Shown here: positions 35,285 to 45,746 of the stretch, piece by piece
How the letters are laid out: each line of letters opens with the position of its first letter
Numbering within the stretch: the stretch's first letter is position 1
Source of the DNA: JAMHWF01 sp964371405
Lineage (GTDB): Bacteria > Pseudomonadota > Gammaproteobacteria > Burkholderiales > Burkholderiaceae_C
Direction of reading: 5' to 3'
DNA: 64,000 bases
Assembly (NCBI GenBank): GCA_964371405.1
Contig: CAYJLV010000007.1
Span: 62,001-126,000 of the forward strand
Translations under genes and position numbers: made by a program
The notes under the pieces: generated by a model
What the model was told of the DNA's origin: nothing
Database searches by the model: none
Seen by the model: only the letters and a program-made list of their open reading frames with translations

Positions 35285-36054
35285 CACGCGCCTCCCGGAT
35301 ACGCGCGCTGCAGGTGCTGCATCTCGGCGAGGATGTAGCCCATGTGCTCGCTGTGGCGGCCGCGCCTGCCGTCGCTGCGAAACGCCACCGGCGGCGGCAC
35401 CGCGAGACCGGCGGCGCCGAGGGTCTCGCCCATCGCGGCCTGCCAGTCGTCGCGCAACTCGGACCCGCGCGGCCCGATGCCCGCGGCCGCCGCTGCGTCG
35501 TCGATCGCGTCGTCCTCGAACAGCTCGGCGCTGTAGTGCCACAGCGCAGCAATCGCGGCCTCGCACCGCCGTTTCGACTCGGCGGTGCCGTCGCCCAGCC
35601 GCACCAGCCAGTCGGCAGCGTGCTGCTGGTGGTAGCGCGCCTCTTTCACGGCCTTGCCGGCGATGGCGGCGAGCTCGGCATCGCTCGATCCCTGCAGGCG
35701 CTGCCACAGCAGCTTCAGCCAGGTCGCGACCATCGCGTTGCGCAGCGTCGTGAATGCGAAGTCGCCGCGCGGCAGCTCGACCAGCGTCGGGTTGAGGTAG
35801 TCGCGCTCGTCGCGCAGGAAGGCGAGCTGGTCTTCGTCGTGGCCGCGACCCTCGAGCTGGCCGGCGCGCGTCAGCACGGCGCGCGCCTGGCCGATCAGGT
35901 CGAGCGCGATGTTGGCCAGCGCGATGTCTTCCTCGACGATCGGCGCGTGGCCGCACCATTCGCCCAGGCGCTGGCCGAGGATCAGGCAGGTGTCGCCGAT
36001 GCGAAGCAGGTATTGCACCGCCGGGTCGGCGCGGAGTTCGATCGAGGCCGTCAT
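35281..36054 (-). CDS. paaC: PaaC: structural subunit of phenylacetyl-CoA epoxidase
   Basis: 257 residues of the ferritin-like fold, with the family segments LRIGDTCLILGQRLGEWCGH, FLRDERDYLN and KEARYHQQHAADW. PaaC supports the catalytic PaaA but lacks full di-iron function. ATG at 36054, 13 bases after paaB; its stop overlaps the paaD start. Confidence 0.95.
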   Translation of the reverse strand: MTASIELRADPAVQYLLRIGDTCLILGQRLGEWCGHAPIVEEDIALANIALDLIGQARAVLTRAGQLEGRGHDEDQLAFLRDERDYLNPTLVELPRGDFAFTTLRNAMVATWLKLLWQRLQGSSDAELAAIAGKAVKEARYHQQHAADWLVRLGDGTAESKRRCEAAIAALWHYSAELFEDDAIDDAAAAAGIGPRGSELRDDWQAAMGETLGAAGLAVPPPVAFRSDGRRGRHSEHMGYILAEMQHLQRAYPGGAW

Positions 36055-36067
36055 CCCGTCCCCGCCA

Positions 36068-36361
36068 TCACATGTGGTCGACTTCGCGCGGCAGCGCGTA
36101 GAACGTGGGATGACGGTAGACCTTGTCTTCCATCGGGTCGAAGTACATGTCCTTGTCACCCGGGTCGCTGGCGACGATCTGGTCCGAACGCACGACCCAC
36201 ACGCTGGTGCCTTCCTGGCGCCGCGTGTAGACATCGCGCGCCATCTGGATCGCCATCTGGGCATCCGTCGCGTGCAAGCTGCCGCAGTGCTTGTGGTCGA
36301 GGCCGGCCTTGCTGCGCACGAACACTTCCCACAGCGGCCATTCGTTGCGTTCGGAACTCAT
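36068..36361 (-). CDS. paaB: PaaB: subunit of phenylacetyl-CoA epoxidase
   Basis: 97 residues, the normal size. The start EWPLWEVFVRSKAGLDHKHC and the phrase GTSVWVVRSDQI are strongly conserved PaaB features. It organises the PaaA/PaaC complex. The ATG at 36361 overlaps the paaA stop (ATGA). Confidence 0.95.
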   Translation of the reverse strand: MSSERNEWPLWEVFVRSKAGLDHKHCGSLHATDAQMAIQMARDVYTRRQEGTSVWVVRSDQIVASDPGDKDMYFDPMEDKVYRHPTFYALPREVDHM

Positions 36362-37368
36362 GCTGCTTCCTTCAATGGCTGCCTGTTCGCATGCGCCATC
36401 GCCGCTTCTCGCACCCAGGCGCCCTCCTCCCAGGCTGCGAGGCGCGCGGTGAGCCGCTCGCGATTGCACGGTCCGTTGCCGTTGACGACGCTCCAGAACT
36501 CCTGCCAGTCGATCGGGCCGAAGTCGTGATGGCCGCGCTCGGCGTTCCACTTCAGCAACGGGTCGGGCAGCGTGACGCCGAGCACCCTGGCCTGCTCGGC
36601 CGCCGCGTCGACGAACTTCTGGCGCAGGTCATCGTTGGAGATGCGCTTGATGCCCCAGCGCATCGACTGCGTGCCGTGCGTCGAGTCGGCGTCGGGCGGG
36701 CCGAACATCATCAGCGACGGCCACCACCAGCGGTTCACCGCGTCCTGCACCATCGCGCGCTGCGCGTCGCTGCCCTCGCGCATCATCACCAGCAGCGCGT
36801 CGTAGCCCTGGCGCTGGTGGAAGCTCTCCTCGCGGCAGACGCGGACCATGGCGCGCGCATAGGGCGCGTAGGAGCAGCGGCACAGCGGCACCTGGTTCAT
36901 GATCGCCGCGCCGTCGACCAGCCAGCCGATCGTGCCGACGTCGGCCCAGGTCAGCGTGGGGTAATTGAAGATCGAGCTGTACTTGGCCCGGCCCGAATGC
37001 AGCGCGTCGATCATCTCGTCGCGCGAGGTGCCCAGCGTCTCGGCCGCGGCGTAGAGGTAGAGGCCGTGGCCACCCTCGTCCTGCACCTTGGCCAGCAGGA
37101 TCGCCTTGCGCTTCAGAGTCGGTGCGCGTGTGATCCAGTTGCCCTCGGGCAGCATGCCGACGATCTCGGAATGCGCGTGCTGGCTGATCTGGCGCACCAG
37201 CGTCTTGCGGTAGTTCTCGGGCATCCAGTCCTTGGCCTCGATGAAGCCGCCGTCGTCGATGCGCGCGTCGAATCGCTGCTGCAGCGCGGCCTCTTCGGCC
37301 GAGCGCACGGGCTTCGGATCGGCGTCGCCGCCGTCCTTGCCCAGGGTGTCCATGGCCTGCGTGTACAT
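36358..37368 (-). CDS. paaA: PaaA: catalytic di-iron subunit of phenylacetyl-CoA 1,2-epoxidase
   Basis: 336 residues, full length. The di-iron ligands are visible in KVQDEGGHGLYLY and CREESFHQRQGYD (ExxH motifs in the ferritin-like bundle). It epoxidises the aromatic ring of phenylacetyl-CoA with O2. It lies 10 bases after paaK in the same operon. Confidence 0.96.
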   Translation of the reverse strand: MYTQAMDTLGKDGGDADPKPVRSAEEAALQQRFDARIDDGGFIEAKDWMPENYRKTLVRQISQHAHSEIVGMLPEGNWITRAPTLKRKAILLAKVQDEGGHGLYLYAAAETLGTSRDEMIDALHSGRAKYSSIFNYPTLTWADVGTIGWLVDGAAIMNQVPLCRCSYAPYARAMVRVCREESFHQRQGYDALLVMMREGSDAQRAMVQDAVNRWWWPSLMMFGPPDADSTHGTQSMRWGIKRISNDDLRQKFVDAAAEQARVLGVTLPDPLLKWNAERGHHDFGPIDWQEFWSVVNGNGPCNRERLTARLAAWEEGAWVREAAMAHANRQPLKEAA

Positions 37369-37378
37369 GGCGGACCTC

Positions 37379-38692
<1,314 letters not shown>

Positions 38693-38714
38693 CGGGCTCT
38701 TCTCCTTCGAAACT

Positions 38715-39185
38715 TCAGGCCGGGCCGGGCACGGACGGCCGGCCCTGCACGCGCGACGCGCGGCCGCGCACCAGCGCGATGCGCTGGCCGTGCTGGTTGG
38801 TCACGACGATGTCGTAGACGCCGGTGCGCCGCGTGTGCGACACCTGCTCGGCGTGCGCCGCCAGCACGTCGCCCTCGCGCGCCGCGGCGAGAAAGTCGAC
38901 CGTCAGCCCGGCGGCAACGGTGAACTCGTTGCCCGAGTTGCAGGCGAAGGCGAAGGCGCTGTCGGCGAGCGTCGTGATGATGCCGCCGTGGCAGGTGGCA
39001 AAGCCGTTGAGCATGTCGGCGCGCACCGTCATCTCGAGTGTCGCGCTGCCGGGCGTCATCGCGACGACGCGCATGCCCAGGCTCTGCGTTGCGCGGTCGC
39101 CGGCGTACATGGCGCGGCGCACATGGTCGGCGATGCGCTGCGCTTCGGCGGCGGCGAGCACGCCTTCGGTCGGTCGGTCGTTCAT
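38715..39185 (-). CDS. paaI: PaaI: hydroxyphenylacetyl-CoA thioesterase
   Basis: 156 residues of the hotdog family. The active-site region is NGFATCHGGIITTLADSAFA, matching PaaI with its catalytic Asp. It frees CoA from dead-end ring-hydroxylated thioesters. The ATG at 39185 overlaps the paaG stop. Confidence 0.93.
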   Translation of the reverse strand: MNDRPTEGVLAAAEAQRIADHVRRAMYAGDRATQSLGMRVVAMTPGSATLEMTVRADMLNGFATCHGGIITTLADSAFAFACNSGNEFTVAAGLTVDFLAAAREGDVLAAHAEQVSHTRRTGVYDIVVTNQHGQRIALVRGRASRVQGRPSVPGPA

Positions 39186-39997
39186 CGGTCGGTGAAGCGC
39201 GGTGCGCGCTTGCCGAGGAAGGCGGCGACGCCTTCGCGGTAGTCGGCGGCGCCGGCAAGTGCGCCCTGCAGGCGGCCTTCGGCGGCCAGCGCGTCGGCGA
39301 GGTGGGTGCGCTGCGCGGCGTCGAGCGTCGTGCGCGTGGCGACGAGGGCCTTCGTCGGCATTGCCGCCAGGCGCTGCGCGAGCGCCTGCACTTCGGCGCC
39401 GAGCTGTGCGTCGTCGACGCAGCGCCAGATCATGCCGATGCGCGCGGCCTCCTCGGCCGGCAGCTTCTCGCCGAGCATCGCCAGGCCGAGCGCGCGGGCG
39501 CGGCCGACCAGCCGCGGCAACAACCAGGTGCCGCCGCTGTCGGGCACGAGGCCGATCTTGGTGAAAGCCTGGATGAAGCTCGCCGAGCGCGCCGCGACGA
39601 CGAGGTCGCAGGCCAGCGCGATGTTGGCGCCGGCGCCCGCGGCGACGCCGTTGACGGCGGCGATCACCGGCACCGGCATCGACTGCAGGCGCAGCACGAG
39701 CGGCGTGTAGTGCTGCTCGATGACGCGCTCGATGCCTGTCTTGGGTTCGGCCGCGGCGCCGTCCCCGGCCGGCGCAACGGCCGGGTCGGAGAGGTCCTGG
39801 CCAGCGCAGAATCCGCGGCCGGCGCCCGTCAGCACGACGCAGCGCACGCCGGCATCGGCCGCGGCGGCGTCGAGCGCAACGCTCAATTCGACGTGCAGCG
39901 CCGTCGTGAAGCTGTTCAGCGCGGCGGGACGGTTCAGCGTCAGTGTGCGCACGGCGTCGCGCGTCTCGACGAGGACCAGTGTTTCGGTCATGGGCAT
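39182..39997 (-). CDS. paaG: PaaG: ring-1,2-epoxyphenylacetyl-CoA isomerase
   Basis: 271 residues of the enoyl-CoA hydratase/isomerase superfamily. The oxyanion-hole segments are GAGRGFCAGQDLSD and AAVNGVAAGAG; the catalytic Asp is in GLVPDSGGTWLLPRL. It converts the epoxide into the oxepin-CoA ring. The ATG at 39997 is preferred; an ATG two codons on (39991) is equally possible. It is the first gene of the leftward paa operon, 32 bases from the PaaR palindrome. Confidence 0.93.
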   Translation of the reverse strand: MPMTETLVLVETRDAVRTLTLNRPAALNSFTTALHVELSVALDAAAADAGVRCVVLTGAGRGFCAGQDLSDPAVAPAGDGAAAEPKTGIERVIEQHYTPLVLRLQSMPVPVIAAVNGVAAGAGANIALACDLVVAARSASFIQAFTKIGLVPDSGGTWLLPRLVGRARALGLAMLGEKLPAEEAARIGMIWRCVDDAQLGAEVQALAQRLAAMPTKALVATRTTLDAAQRTHLADALAAEGRLQGALAGAADYREGVAAFLGKRAPRFTDR

Positions 39998-40029
39998 GCG
40001 AAGCTCAAGGGGTGGTCGGATCCGTTTAA

Positions 40030-40043
40030 ACCGACCGGTCGGT
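40030..40043. promoter_or_regulatory. Probable PaaR operator between paaG and paaY
   Basis: ACCGACCGGTCGGT is a perfect 14-bp palindrome, a typical TetR-family operator. It lies in the 94-base gap between the divergent paaG and paaY operons. A -10-like GATAAT (40045-40050) for the rightward unit directly abuts it, so bound repressor would block both promoters. Confidence 0.6.
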
Positions 40044-40091
40044 CGATAATAGAGGCAGACCCCTGCCCGTGCCAACCCAAGGAGAACCCGG

Positions 40092-40694
40092 ATGCCCTGC
40101 TACAGCCTCGAAGGCGTCGTTCCCGTCGTCGACCCGAGCGCCTACGTGCACCCGAGCGCCGTGCTGATCGGCGACGTGATCGTCGGGCCGGACTGCTACG
40201 TCGGCCCCTGCGCCAGCCTGCGCGGAGACTTCGGCCGCATCGTGCTCGAGCGCGGCGCCAACGTGCAGGACTGCTGCGTGATCCACGGCTTCCCGAAGGA
40301 CGAGACGCGCATCGGCGAGAACGGCCACATCGGCCACGGCGCCGTGCTGCACAGCTGCGTCGTGCAGCGCGACGCGCTGGTCGGCATGAACGCCGTCGTC
40401 AACGACGAGGCCGAGGTCGGCGAGGCTGCCTTCGTCGCCGCCTGCTCCTTCGTGCCGGCGGGCATGAAGATCGCACCGCGCACGCTGGTCGCCGGCGTGC
40501 CGGCCAAGCCGCTGCGCGCCCTGCGCGACGACGAAGTGGCGTGGAAGCTCGGCGCCACGCTCGGCTACCAGGACCTGACGCGGCGCTGCCTCGCCTCGAT
40601 GCAGGAAGTGCAGCCGCTCGCCGCACTCGAGCCCGACCGGCCGCGCCTGCAGGCGCCGGAGATCGAGTCGCTGATCAAGCAGCGGCGCGGTTGA
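40092..40694 (+). CDS. paaY: PaaY: gamma-carbonic-anhydrase-like phenylacetate protein
   Basis: 200 residues. A left-handed beta-helix of hexapeptide repeats (VHPSAVLIGDVIVGPDCYVG, then GENGHIGHGAVLHSC, then the downstream repeats) is followed by the C-terminal helix ending LIKQRRG. PaaY acts as a thioesterase for stalled CoA intermediates such as 2-hydroxycyclohepta-1,4,6-triene-1-formyl-CoA. AGGAGAACCCGG precedes the ATG. It is divergent from paaG. Confidence 0.92.
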   Translation: MPCYSLEGVVPVVDPSAYVHPSAVLIGDVIVGPDCYVGPCASLRGDFGRIVLERGANVQDCCVIHGFPKDETRIGENGHIGHGAVLHSCVVQRDALVGMNAVVNDEAEVGEAAFVAACSFVPAGMKIAPRTLVAGVPAKPLRALRDDEVAWKLGATLGYQDLTRRCLASMQEVQPLAALEPDRPRLQAPEIESLIKQRRG

Positions 40695-40751
40695 CCCGTA
40701 TCACTACATCTATTGACGGAGTATGTCGCCGGGCGTAATGTCGCCGGCACG

Positions 40752-41751
40752 ATGCCGGCCAACCCGCGTCACCTGATCCTCAACCTGCTGCTGGCCGCCG
40801 ATGGCCAGACGCTCAGCGCGCGCGAGGCCGTGGCCTCGTGCGGCCTGTTCGGCGTGCGCGAGAGCCACGCCCGCGTGGCGCTGACGCGCCTGGCCGCGGC
40901 CGGGCTGATCGAGTCGGCGGGCCGCGGCGCCGCGAGCCGCGGCCCCCCCCCCCCCCCCCGGGCGGGCGCAGGAGCCCGCTGGCGCGCCGGTGCGCCGCGC
41001 GCCCGCCCCAGGGNNNNNNNNNNCCCGCCCCGGGGGGGGGGGGCGGCGCCGGCCGGGGGCGGGGGTGAGCGTGGCGGGGGGCGGGGGCGCTTTTCGCCTC
41101 GGCCCCGCCGCCGCCGACCTGGCGGCCGAAGTCGCCGGCTGGCGCGACGTTGCGCAGCGCGCCGGCCCCTGGAGCGGCGGCTGGATTGCCGTGCACGTCG
41201 GCGCGCTCGGCCGCAGCGACCGCGGTGCGCTGCGCGCACGCACGCGCGCCTTCGAACTGCTCGGCCTGCGCGAGATCGAGCGCGGCCTGCACCTGCGGCC
41301 CGACAACCTCGCCGGCGGCGTCGCCGCGGTGCGAGGGCGGCTGCTGGCGCTCGGCCTCGACGGCGCGGCGACGGTGTTCGCCGCGCGCGACTTCGATCCC
41401 GATCTGGAGCGGCGCGCGTCCGCGCTCTGGGACGGCGCCGCGCTGACTCGCAGCTACCAGGCCTGGACGCGACGCCTCGGCTCCCTGCTCGCACGCGGCA
41501 CGCCGCGCGCCACCGAGGCCACGCTCCGCGACTGGTACCGCGCCGGCAACGACGCGATACGCGACATGGTGTTCGACCCGCTGCTGCCGGCGCCGCTGGT
41601 CGACGTCGACGCCCGTCGCGCCTGCTTCGACGCCGTGCTGCGCTTCGACGCCGCCGGCCGCGCGATCTGGCAGCAGTTCCTCGCCGCCGCCCGGCTCGAC
41701 GCCACCGCCGCATCCGCCCCGCCCTCGCGCCTGCTGGAGACCACGCCATGA
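40752..41751 (+). CDS. paaX: PaaX-like transcriptional regulator broken by an assembly gap
   Basis: The N-terminal winged helix is clear: NPRHLILNLLLAADGQTLSA then SHARVALTRLAAAGLIES. After 40940 the sequence falls into C- and G-runs around 10 N. The PaaX C-terminal part resumes in another frame from about 41090 (FRLGPAAADLAAEVAGW onwards) to the TGA at 41751. One intact gene interrupted by a gap is the simplest reading. PaaX represses paa genes until phenylacetyl-CoA binds. The stop overlaps the start of the acyl-CoA dehydrogenase gene. Gene symbol by family; a PaaR is also present in this locus. Confidence 0.75.
41014..41023. other. Assembly gap (10 N) inside the paaX-like gene
   Basis: Ten N flanked by about 130 bases of low-complexity C/G runs (40938-41070) that do not fit the protein on either side. 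The flanks are probably low-quality contig ends. Confidence 0.95.
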
Positions 41752-43442
41752 ACGCACTCGACTCGATCTCGAACCCGGCGCTCTACCTCGCCGAAACTCA
41801 CGACGTCGTCAACGTCGGGCGCGAACTCGTCGACACCAACCTCTACCTGCAGGACGCGGCGCTGGTCGACGCCGTGATGCGCGAAGGCGCGGCCTGGGCC
41901 CACGACGACCTGACGGCTTTCGGCGCCCTCACCGGCTCGGCCGACTACCTCGAGCTCGGCGTGCAGGCCAACCGCTGGGGCCCCGAGCTCGACACGCACG
42001 ACCGCTTCGGCAACCGCGTCGACCTGGTGCGCTTCCACCCCGCGTACCACGCGCTGATGAAGACGTCGATCGAGCACGGCCTGCACGCTTCGCCGTGGAC
42101 CGACCCGCGGCCCGGCGCGCACGTGGCGCGCGCCGCGCACAGCTACCTGCACGCGCAGGTCGACGCCGGCCACGGCTGCCCGATCACGATGACCTTCGCC
42201 GCCGTGCCGTCGCTGCGCACGACGCCGGCGCTGGCCGCGCTGTGGGAGCCGAAGATCACGGCGCGCGTCTACGACCCGCGCAACGTGCCGGCCGCGCAGA
42301 AGCAGGGCCTGACGATCGGCATGGCGATGACGGAGAAGCAGGGCGGCTCCGACGTGCGCGCCAACACGACGCGCGCGCACCCGCTCGGCCAGCGCGGCCC
42401 GGGCCAGGCCTATGAGCTGGTGGGCCACAAGTACTTCGTCTCGGCGCCGATGTGCGACGCCTTCCTCGTGCTGGCGCAGGCGCCGGGCGGGCTGTCGTGC
42501 TTCCTGATGCCGCGCTGGCGGCCCGACGGCAGCAGGAACGCCATGCAGGTGCTGCGGCTCAAGCGCAAGATGGGCAACGTCTCGAACGCGTCGAGCGAGA
42601 CCGAGCTGCGTGGCGCGCTGGCCTGGATGGTCGGCGAGGAAGGCCGCGGCGTGCGCACCATCATCGAAATGGTGGCGATGACGCGCTTCGACTGCATGGT
42701 GGGCTCGGCGTCGGGCCAGCGCGCCGCCGCCGCGCTGGCGCTGCACCACTGCTCGATCCGCTCGGCCTTCGGCCGCGTGCTGAACCGGCAGCCGCTGATG
42801 CAGAACGTGCTGGCCGACCTGGTGCTCGAACACGAAGGCTCGCTCGCGCTGGCGATGCGCATCGCGCGCGCTCTCGACCACCGCGCCGACGCGCACGAAG
42901 ACGCGCTGGTGCGCCTCGTCACCGCGGTCGGCAAGTACTGGATCTGCAAGCGCACGCCCAACCATGCCTACGAAGCGATGGAGTGCATCGGCGGCAGCGG
43001 CGTGATGGAGGACAGCCCCCTCCCGCGCCTGTTCCGCGAGTCGCCGGTCAACGCGATCTGGGAAGGCAGCGGCAACGTGCAGTGCCTCGACGCGCTGCGC
43101 GCGATGGCCAGGACGCCCGACACCGTCGCCGCCTTCTTCGCCGAAGTCGGCAAGGCGCGCGGCGCGAACCCGGCGCTCGATCGCTGGATCGACGCGCTCG
43201 GCAAGGAGATGCGCGACCTCGCCGACCTCGAGTACCGCGCGCGCGACCTCGTCGACCGCATGGCGCTGGCGCTGCAGGCCGCGCTGCTCGTGCAGCACGC
43301 GCCCGCCTGCGTGGCCGACGCGTACTGCGCGTCGCGCCTCACCGGCAGCGGGCACGGCAACTACGGCGCGCTGCCGCGCGGTGTCGACTGCGCGGCGATC
43401 ATCGAGCGCGCCACGCCGCGCTCCGCCGCGGGCGGCGGCTGA
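41748..43442 (+). CDS. AidB-like acyl-CoA dehydrogenase
   Basis: 564 residues, the length of the AidB/isovaleryl-CoA dehydrogenase-like branch. The FAD-binding loops are visible as MAMTEKQGGSDVRANTT and the segment around GHKYFVSAP; the C-terminal helical domain has YEAMECIGGSG and IWEGSGNVQCLDALRA. AidB proteins bind DNA and have weak dehydrogenase activity in E. coli; here the place after paaX suggests a role with a CoA ester, unproven. ATG overlaps the paaX stop. Confidence 0.88.
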   Translation: MNALDSISNPALYLAETHDVVNVGRELVDTNLYLQDAALVDAVMREGAAWAHDDLTAFGALTGSADYLELGVQANRWGPELDTHDRFGNRVDLVRFHPAYHALMKTSIEHGLHASPWTDPRPGAHVARAAHSYLHAQVDAGHGCPITMTFAAVPSLRTTPALAALWEPKITARVYDPRNVPAAQKQGLTIGMAMTEKQGGSDVRANTTRAHPLGQRGPGQAYELVGHKYFVSAPMCDAFLVLAQAPGGLSCFLMPRWRPDGSRNAMQVLRLKRKMGNVSNASSETELRGALAWMVGEEGRGVRTIIEMVAMTRFDCMVGSASGQRAAAALALHHCSIRSAFGRVLNRQPLMQNVLADLVLEHEGSLALAMRIARALDHRADAHEDALVRLVTAVGKYWICKRTPNHAYEAMECIGGSGVMEDSPLPRLFRESPVNAIWEGSGNVQCLDALRAMARTPDTVAAFFAEVGKARGANPALDRWIDALGKEMRDLADLEYRARDLVDRMALALQAALLVQHAPACVADAYCASRLTGSGHGNYGALPRGVDCAAIIERATPRSAAGGG

Positions 43443-43615
43443 CGGCGCCCGGCAACGGAAGACTTGCGCACAGCGCGGGAACGCCGCTCCGACCGCGGAT
43501 CGCAGCCCCGCCGCGACACTGCTGCGGCCACGCCCGGGCACGGCGACCAACGCTGCCAAGCATGGGTCGGTTGCCTCGAAACCGAGCTATATCAAGCCGA
43601 CGCGCGGAACGCCCG
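43443..43615. other. Intergenic region before ccmA
   Basis: 173 bases between the acyl-CoA dehydrogenase stop and ccmA. A slightly AT-richer patch (CGAGCTATATCAAG near 43582-43595) could hold a -10, but I find no matching -35 at the right distance. Confidence 0.4.
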
Positions 43616-44299
43616 GTGACAATTCGTCCCGTGTCTGCCATCGCATCGGCGCTCGCTGCGCCCCCTCCCGACGGCGCGATCGTGCGCCGGGCCTTGCTGT
43701 CGACGCGCGAGCTGGCGTGCCGGCGCGGCGACCGGCTCCTCTTCCGCGGCCTCGACTTCGAGGTTCGCGCCGGCGACGTCGTCTGGCTGCGCGGCGCCAA
43801 CGGCTGCGGCAAGACGAGCCTGCTGCGCGTCCTCGTCGGGCTGGCCGGCGCCGCCGAGGGGCGACTCGACCGCGACGGCGCCGCCGGCCACGCCATCTAC
43901 GTCGGGCACGCCAATGCGCTCAAGGACGACCTGACGGCTCTCGAGGCGCTGCAGTTCCTGGCCCGGCTGCAAGGCCTGTCGGCCGATGCCGAGGCCTGCG
44001 CCGCAGCATTGCGGCGCTTCGGCGTGCACGGCCGACGCCATGCCTTGGTGCGCACGCTGTCGCAGGGACAGCGCCGGCGCGTCGCGCTGGCGCGCCTGCT
44101 GCTCGCGCCGGCCGGCTCGCTGTGGATGCTCGACGAGCCCTTCGACGCGCTCGACGCCGACGGCTGCTCGACGCTGCGCGACACACTGTCGGCGCACGCG
44201 CGCGGCGGCGGCGCCGTCGTGCTGACGAGCCACGTCGACCCGGGGCTGCGCGACCCTGCGCCCGCCGTCCTGCAACTCGACGAGGTGGCAGAGCGATGA
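43616..44299 (+). CDS. ccmA: CcmA: haem exporter ATP-binding subunit
   Basis: 227 residues from a GTG at 43616; a GTG at 43631 is an alternative and no clear ribosome site decides. ABC ATPase motifs: Walker A GANGCGKTS, signature LSQGQRRRVALARL, Walker B LWMLDEPFDALD. With CcmB and CcmC it releases holo-CcmE. It begins the ccm operon; the 173 bases before it show no other gene. Confidence 0.93.
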   Translation: MTIRPVSAIASALAAPPPDGAIVRRALLSTRELACRRGDRLLFRGLDFEVRAGDVVWLRGANGCGKTSLLRVLVGLAGAAEGRLDRDGAAGHAIYVGHANALKDDLTALEALQFLARLQGLSADAEACAAALRRFGVHGRRHALVRTLSQGQRRRVALARLLLAPAGSLWMLDEPFDALDADGCSTLRDTLSAHARGGGAVVLTSHVDPGLRDPAPAVLQLDEVAER

Positions 44300-44967
44300 G
44301 CCAGGGAGCTTTCGGCGCCATCGTCGCGCGCGACCTGCGGCTGGCCGCGCGCCGGCGCGTCGACGCGCTGCTGCCGATCGGCTTCTTCGCCGTCGCGGCC
44401 AGCCTGTTCCCGTTCGGCGTCGGCAGCGAGCCGAACCTGCTGCGCCAGATCGCGCCGGGCGTCGTCTGGGTGTGCGCGCTGCTGGCGTCGCTGCTGTCGG
44501 TGCAGCAGCTCTACGGCGGCGATTTCGCCGACGGCTCGCTCGACCAGATGCTCGTCGGCGGCACCTCGGCCTGGACGATCGCCGTCGCCAAGGCGGCGTC
44601 GCACTGGCTGGTGACGGGCGTGCCGCTGGTCGCCGCGACGCCGCTGTTCGGCCTGCTGTTCGGCCTCGACACGGCGGCGATCGCGACGCTGGCGCTGTCG
44701 CTGCTGCTGGGCACGCCGATCCTGGCGCTGCTCGGCGGCCTCGGCGCGGCGCTGACGCTGGGGCTGCGCAGCGCCGGCGTCCTGCTCATCCTCGTCGTGC
44801 TGCCCCTGACGGTGCCGGCACTGATCCTCGGCGCCGGCGCCGTCGTCGCCGTCGAGTCGGGACTGTCGGCGCGCGCCCATCATTCACTGCTCGGCGCGCT
44901 GCTGATCTTCAGCGCGCTGCTCGCGCCGCCGGCCACCGCCGCCGCGCTGCGCATCGCCACGGAGTGA
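44296..44967 (+). CDS. ccmB: CcmB: haem exporter membrane subunit
   Basis: 223 residues with about six membrane segments, starting with the cytoplasmic ARDLRLAARRR. The segment YGGDFADGSLDQMLV is a CcmB hallmark. ATG overlaps the ccmA stop. Confidence 0.93.
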   Translation: MSQGAFGAIVARDLRLAARRRVDALLPIGFFAVAASLFPFGVGSEPNLLRQIAPGVVWVCALLASLLSVQQLYGGDFADGSLDQMLVGGTSAWTIAVAKAASHWLVTGVPLVAATPLFGLLFGLDTAAIATLALSLLLGTPILALLGGLGAALTLGLRSAGVLLILVVLPLTVPALILGAGAVVAVESGLSARAHHSLLGALLIFSALLAPPATAAALRIATE

Positions 44968-45746
44968 GTCGCGTGAGTTCCGTCCTGAGTTCGAGCCCCC
45001 TGCGCCTGACGACCTTCGCGTCGCCGGTGCGCTTCCACGCGCTGACCGGCGCGCTGCTGCCCTGGCTGTGGGCCGTCGCCGTGCTGCTCGGCGCGGCGGG
45101 CCTCTGGATCGGCTTCTTCGTCGCGCCGACCGACGCGACGCAGGGCGACTCGTACCGCATCATCTTCATCCATGTGCCGGCGGCGTGGATGTCGATGCTG
45201 CTGTACCTGGTGATGGCCGGCTGGGCGGCGATCGGCTGGGCCTTCAAGGCGCGGCTCGCCTCGATGCTGGCGCGCGCCATCGCGCCGACCGGCGCGATGT
45301 TCACCTTCATGGCGCTGTGGACCGGCGCGCTGTGGGGCAAGCCGACCTGGGGCGCCTGGTGGGTATGGGACGCGCGGCTCACGTCGGAGCTGATCCTGCT
45401 GTTCCTCTACTTCGGCTACATGGCGCTGGTGGCGGCGATCGACGACCCGCGCCGCGCCGACCAGGCCGGTGCGCTGGTGGCCATCGTCGGCGCCGTCAAC
45501 GTGCCGATCATCTATTTCTCGGTGACGTGGTGGAACACGCTGCACCAGGGCGCGACGATCAGCATGACGGCGGCGCCCAGGATGGCCAGCACGATGCTGA
45601 CGGCCATGCTGCTGATGACGTTCTCGTTCTGGGCCTATGCTTTCGCCGTCGTGTTCACGCGCACGCGCGCCATCGTGCTCGAACGCGAACGCCACACCGA
45701 TTGGGTCGGCGCGCTGGTCGCGCGGCGACGGGAGGAAAGGCGATGA
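44964..45746 (+). CDS. ccmC: CcmC: haem lyase for CcmE
   Basis: 260 residues with six membrane segments. The tryptophan-rich periplasmic motif is WGKPTWGAWWVWDARLTSE. Periplasmic His residues lie in IFIHVPAAW and in WWNTLHQGAT. It attaches haem covalently to CcmE. The GTG at 44964 overlaps the ccmB stop (GTGA); the GTG at 44973 is a possible alternative. Confidence 0.94.
   Translation: MSRVSSVLSSSPLRLTTFASPVRFHALTGALLPWLWAVAVLLGAAGLWIGFFVAPTDATQGDSYRIIFIHVPAAWMSMLLYLVMAGWAAIGWAFKARLASMLARAIAPTGAMFTFMALWTGALWGKPTWGAWWVWDARLTSELILLFLYFGYMALVAAIDDPRRADQAGALVAIVGAVNVPIIYFSVTWWNTLHQGATISMTAAPRMASTMLTAMLLMTFSFWAYAFAVVFTRTRAIVLERERHTDWVGALVARRREERR

Noticed and set aside
35281..36264. Longer PaaC reading from 36264
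   Set aside because: It would overlap most of paaB; conserved PaaC begins at the ATG at 36054.
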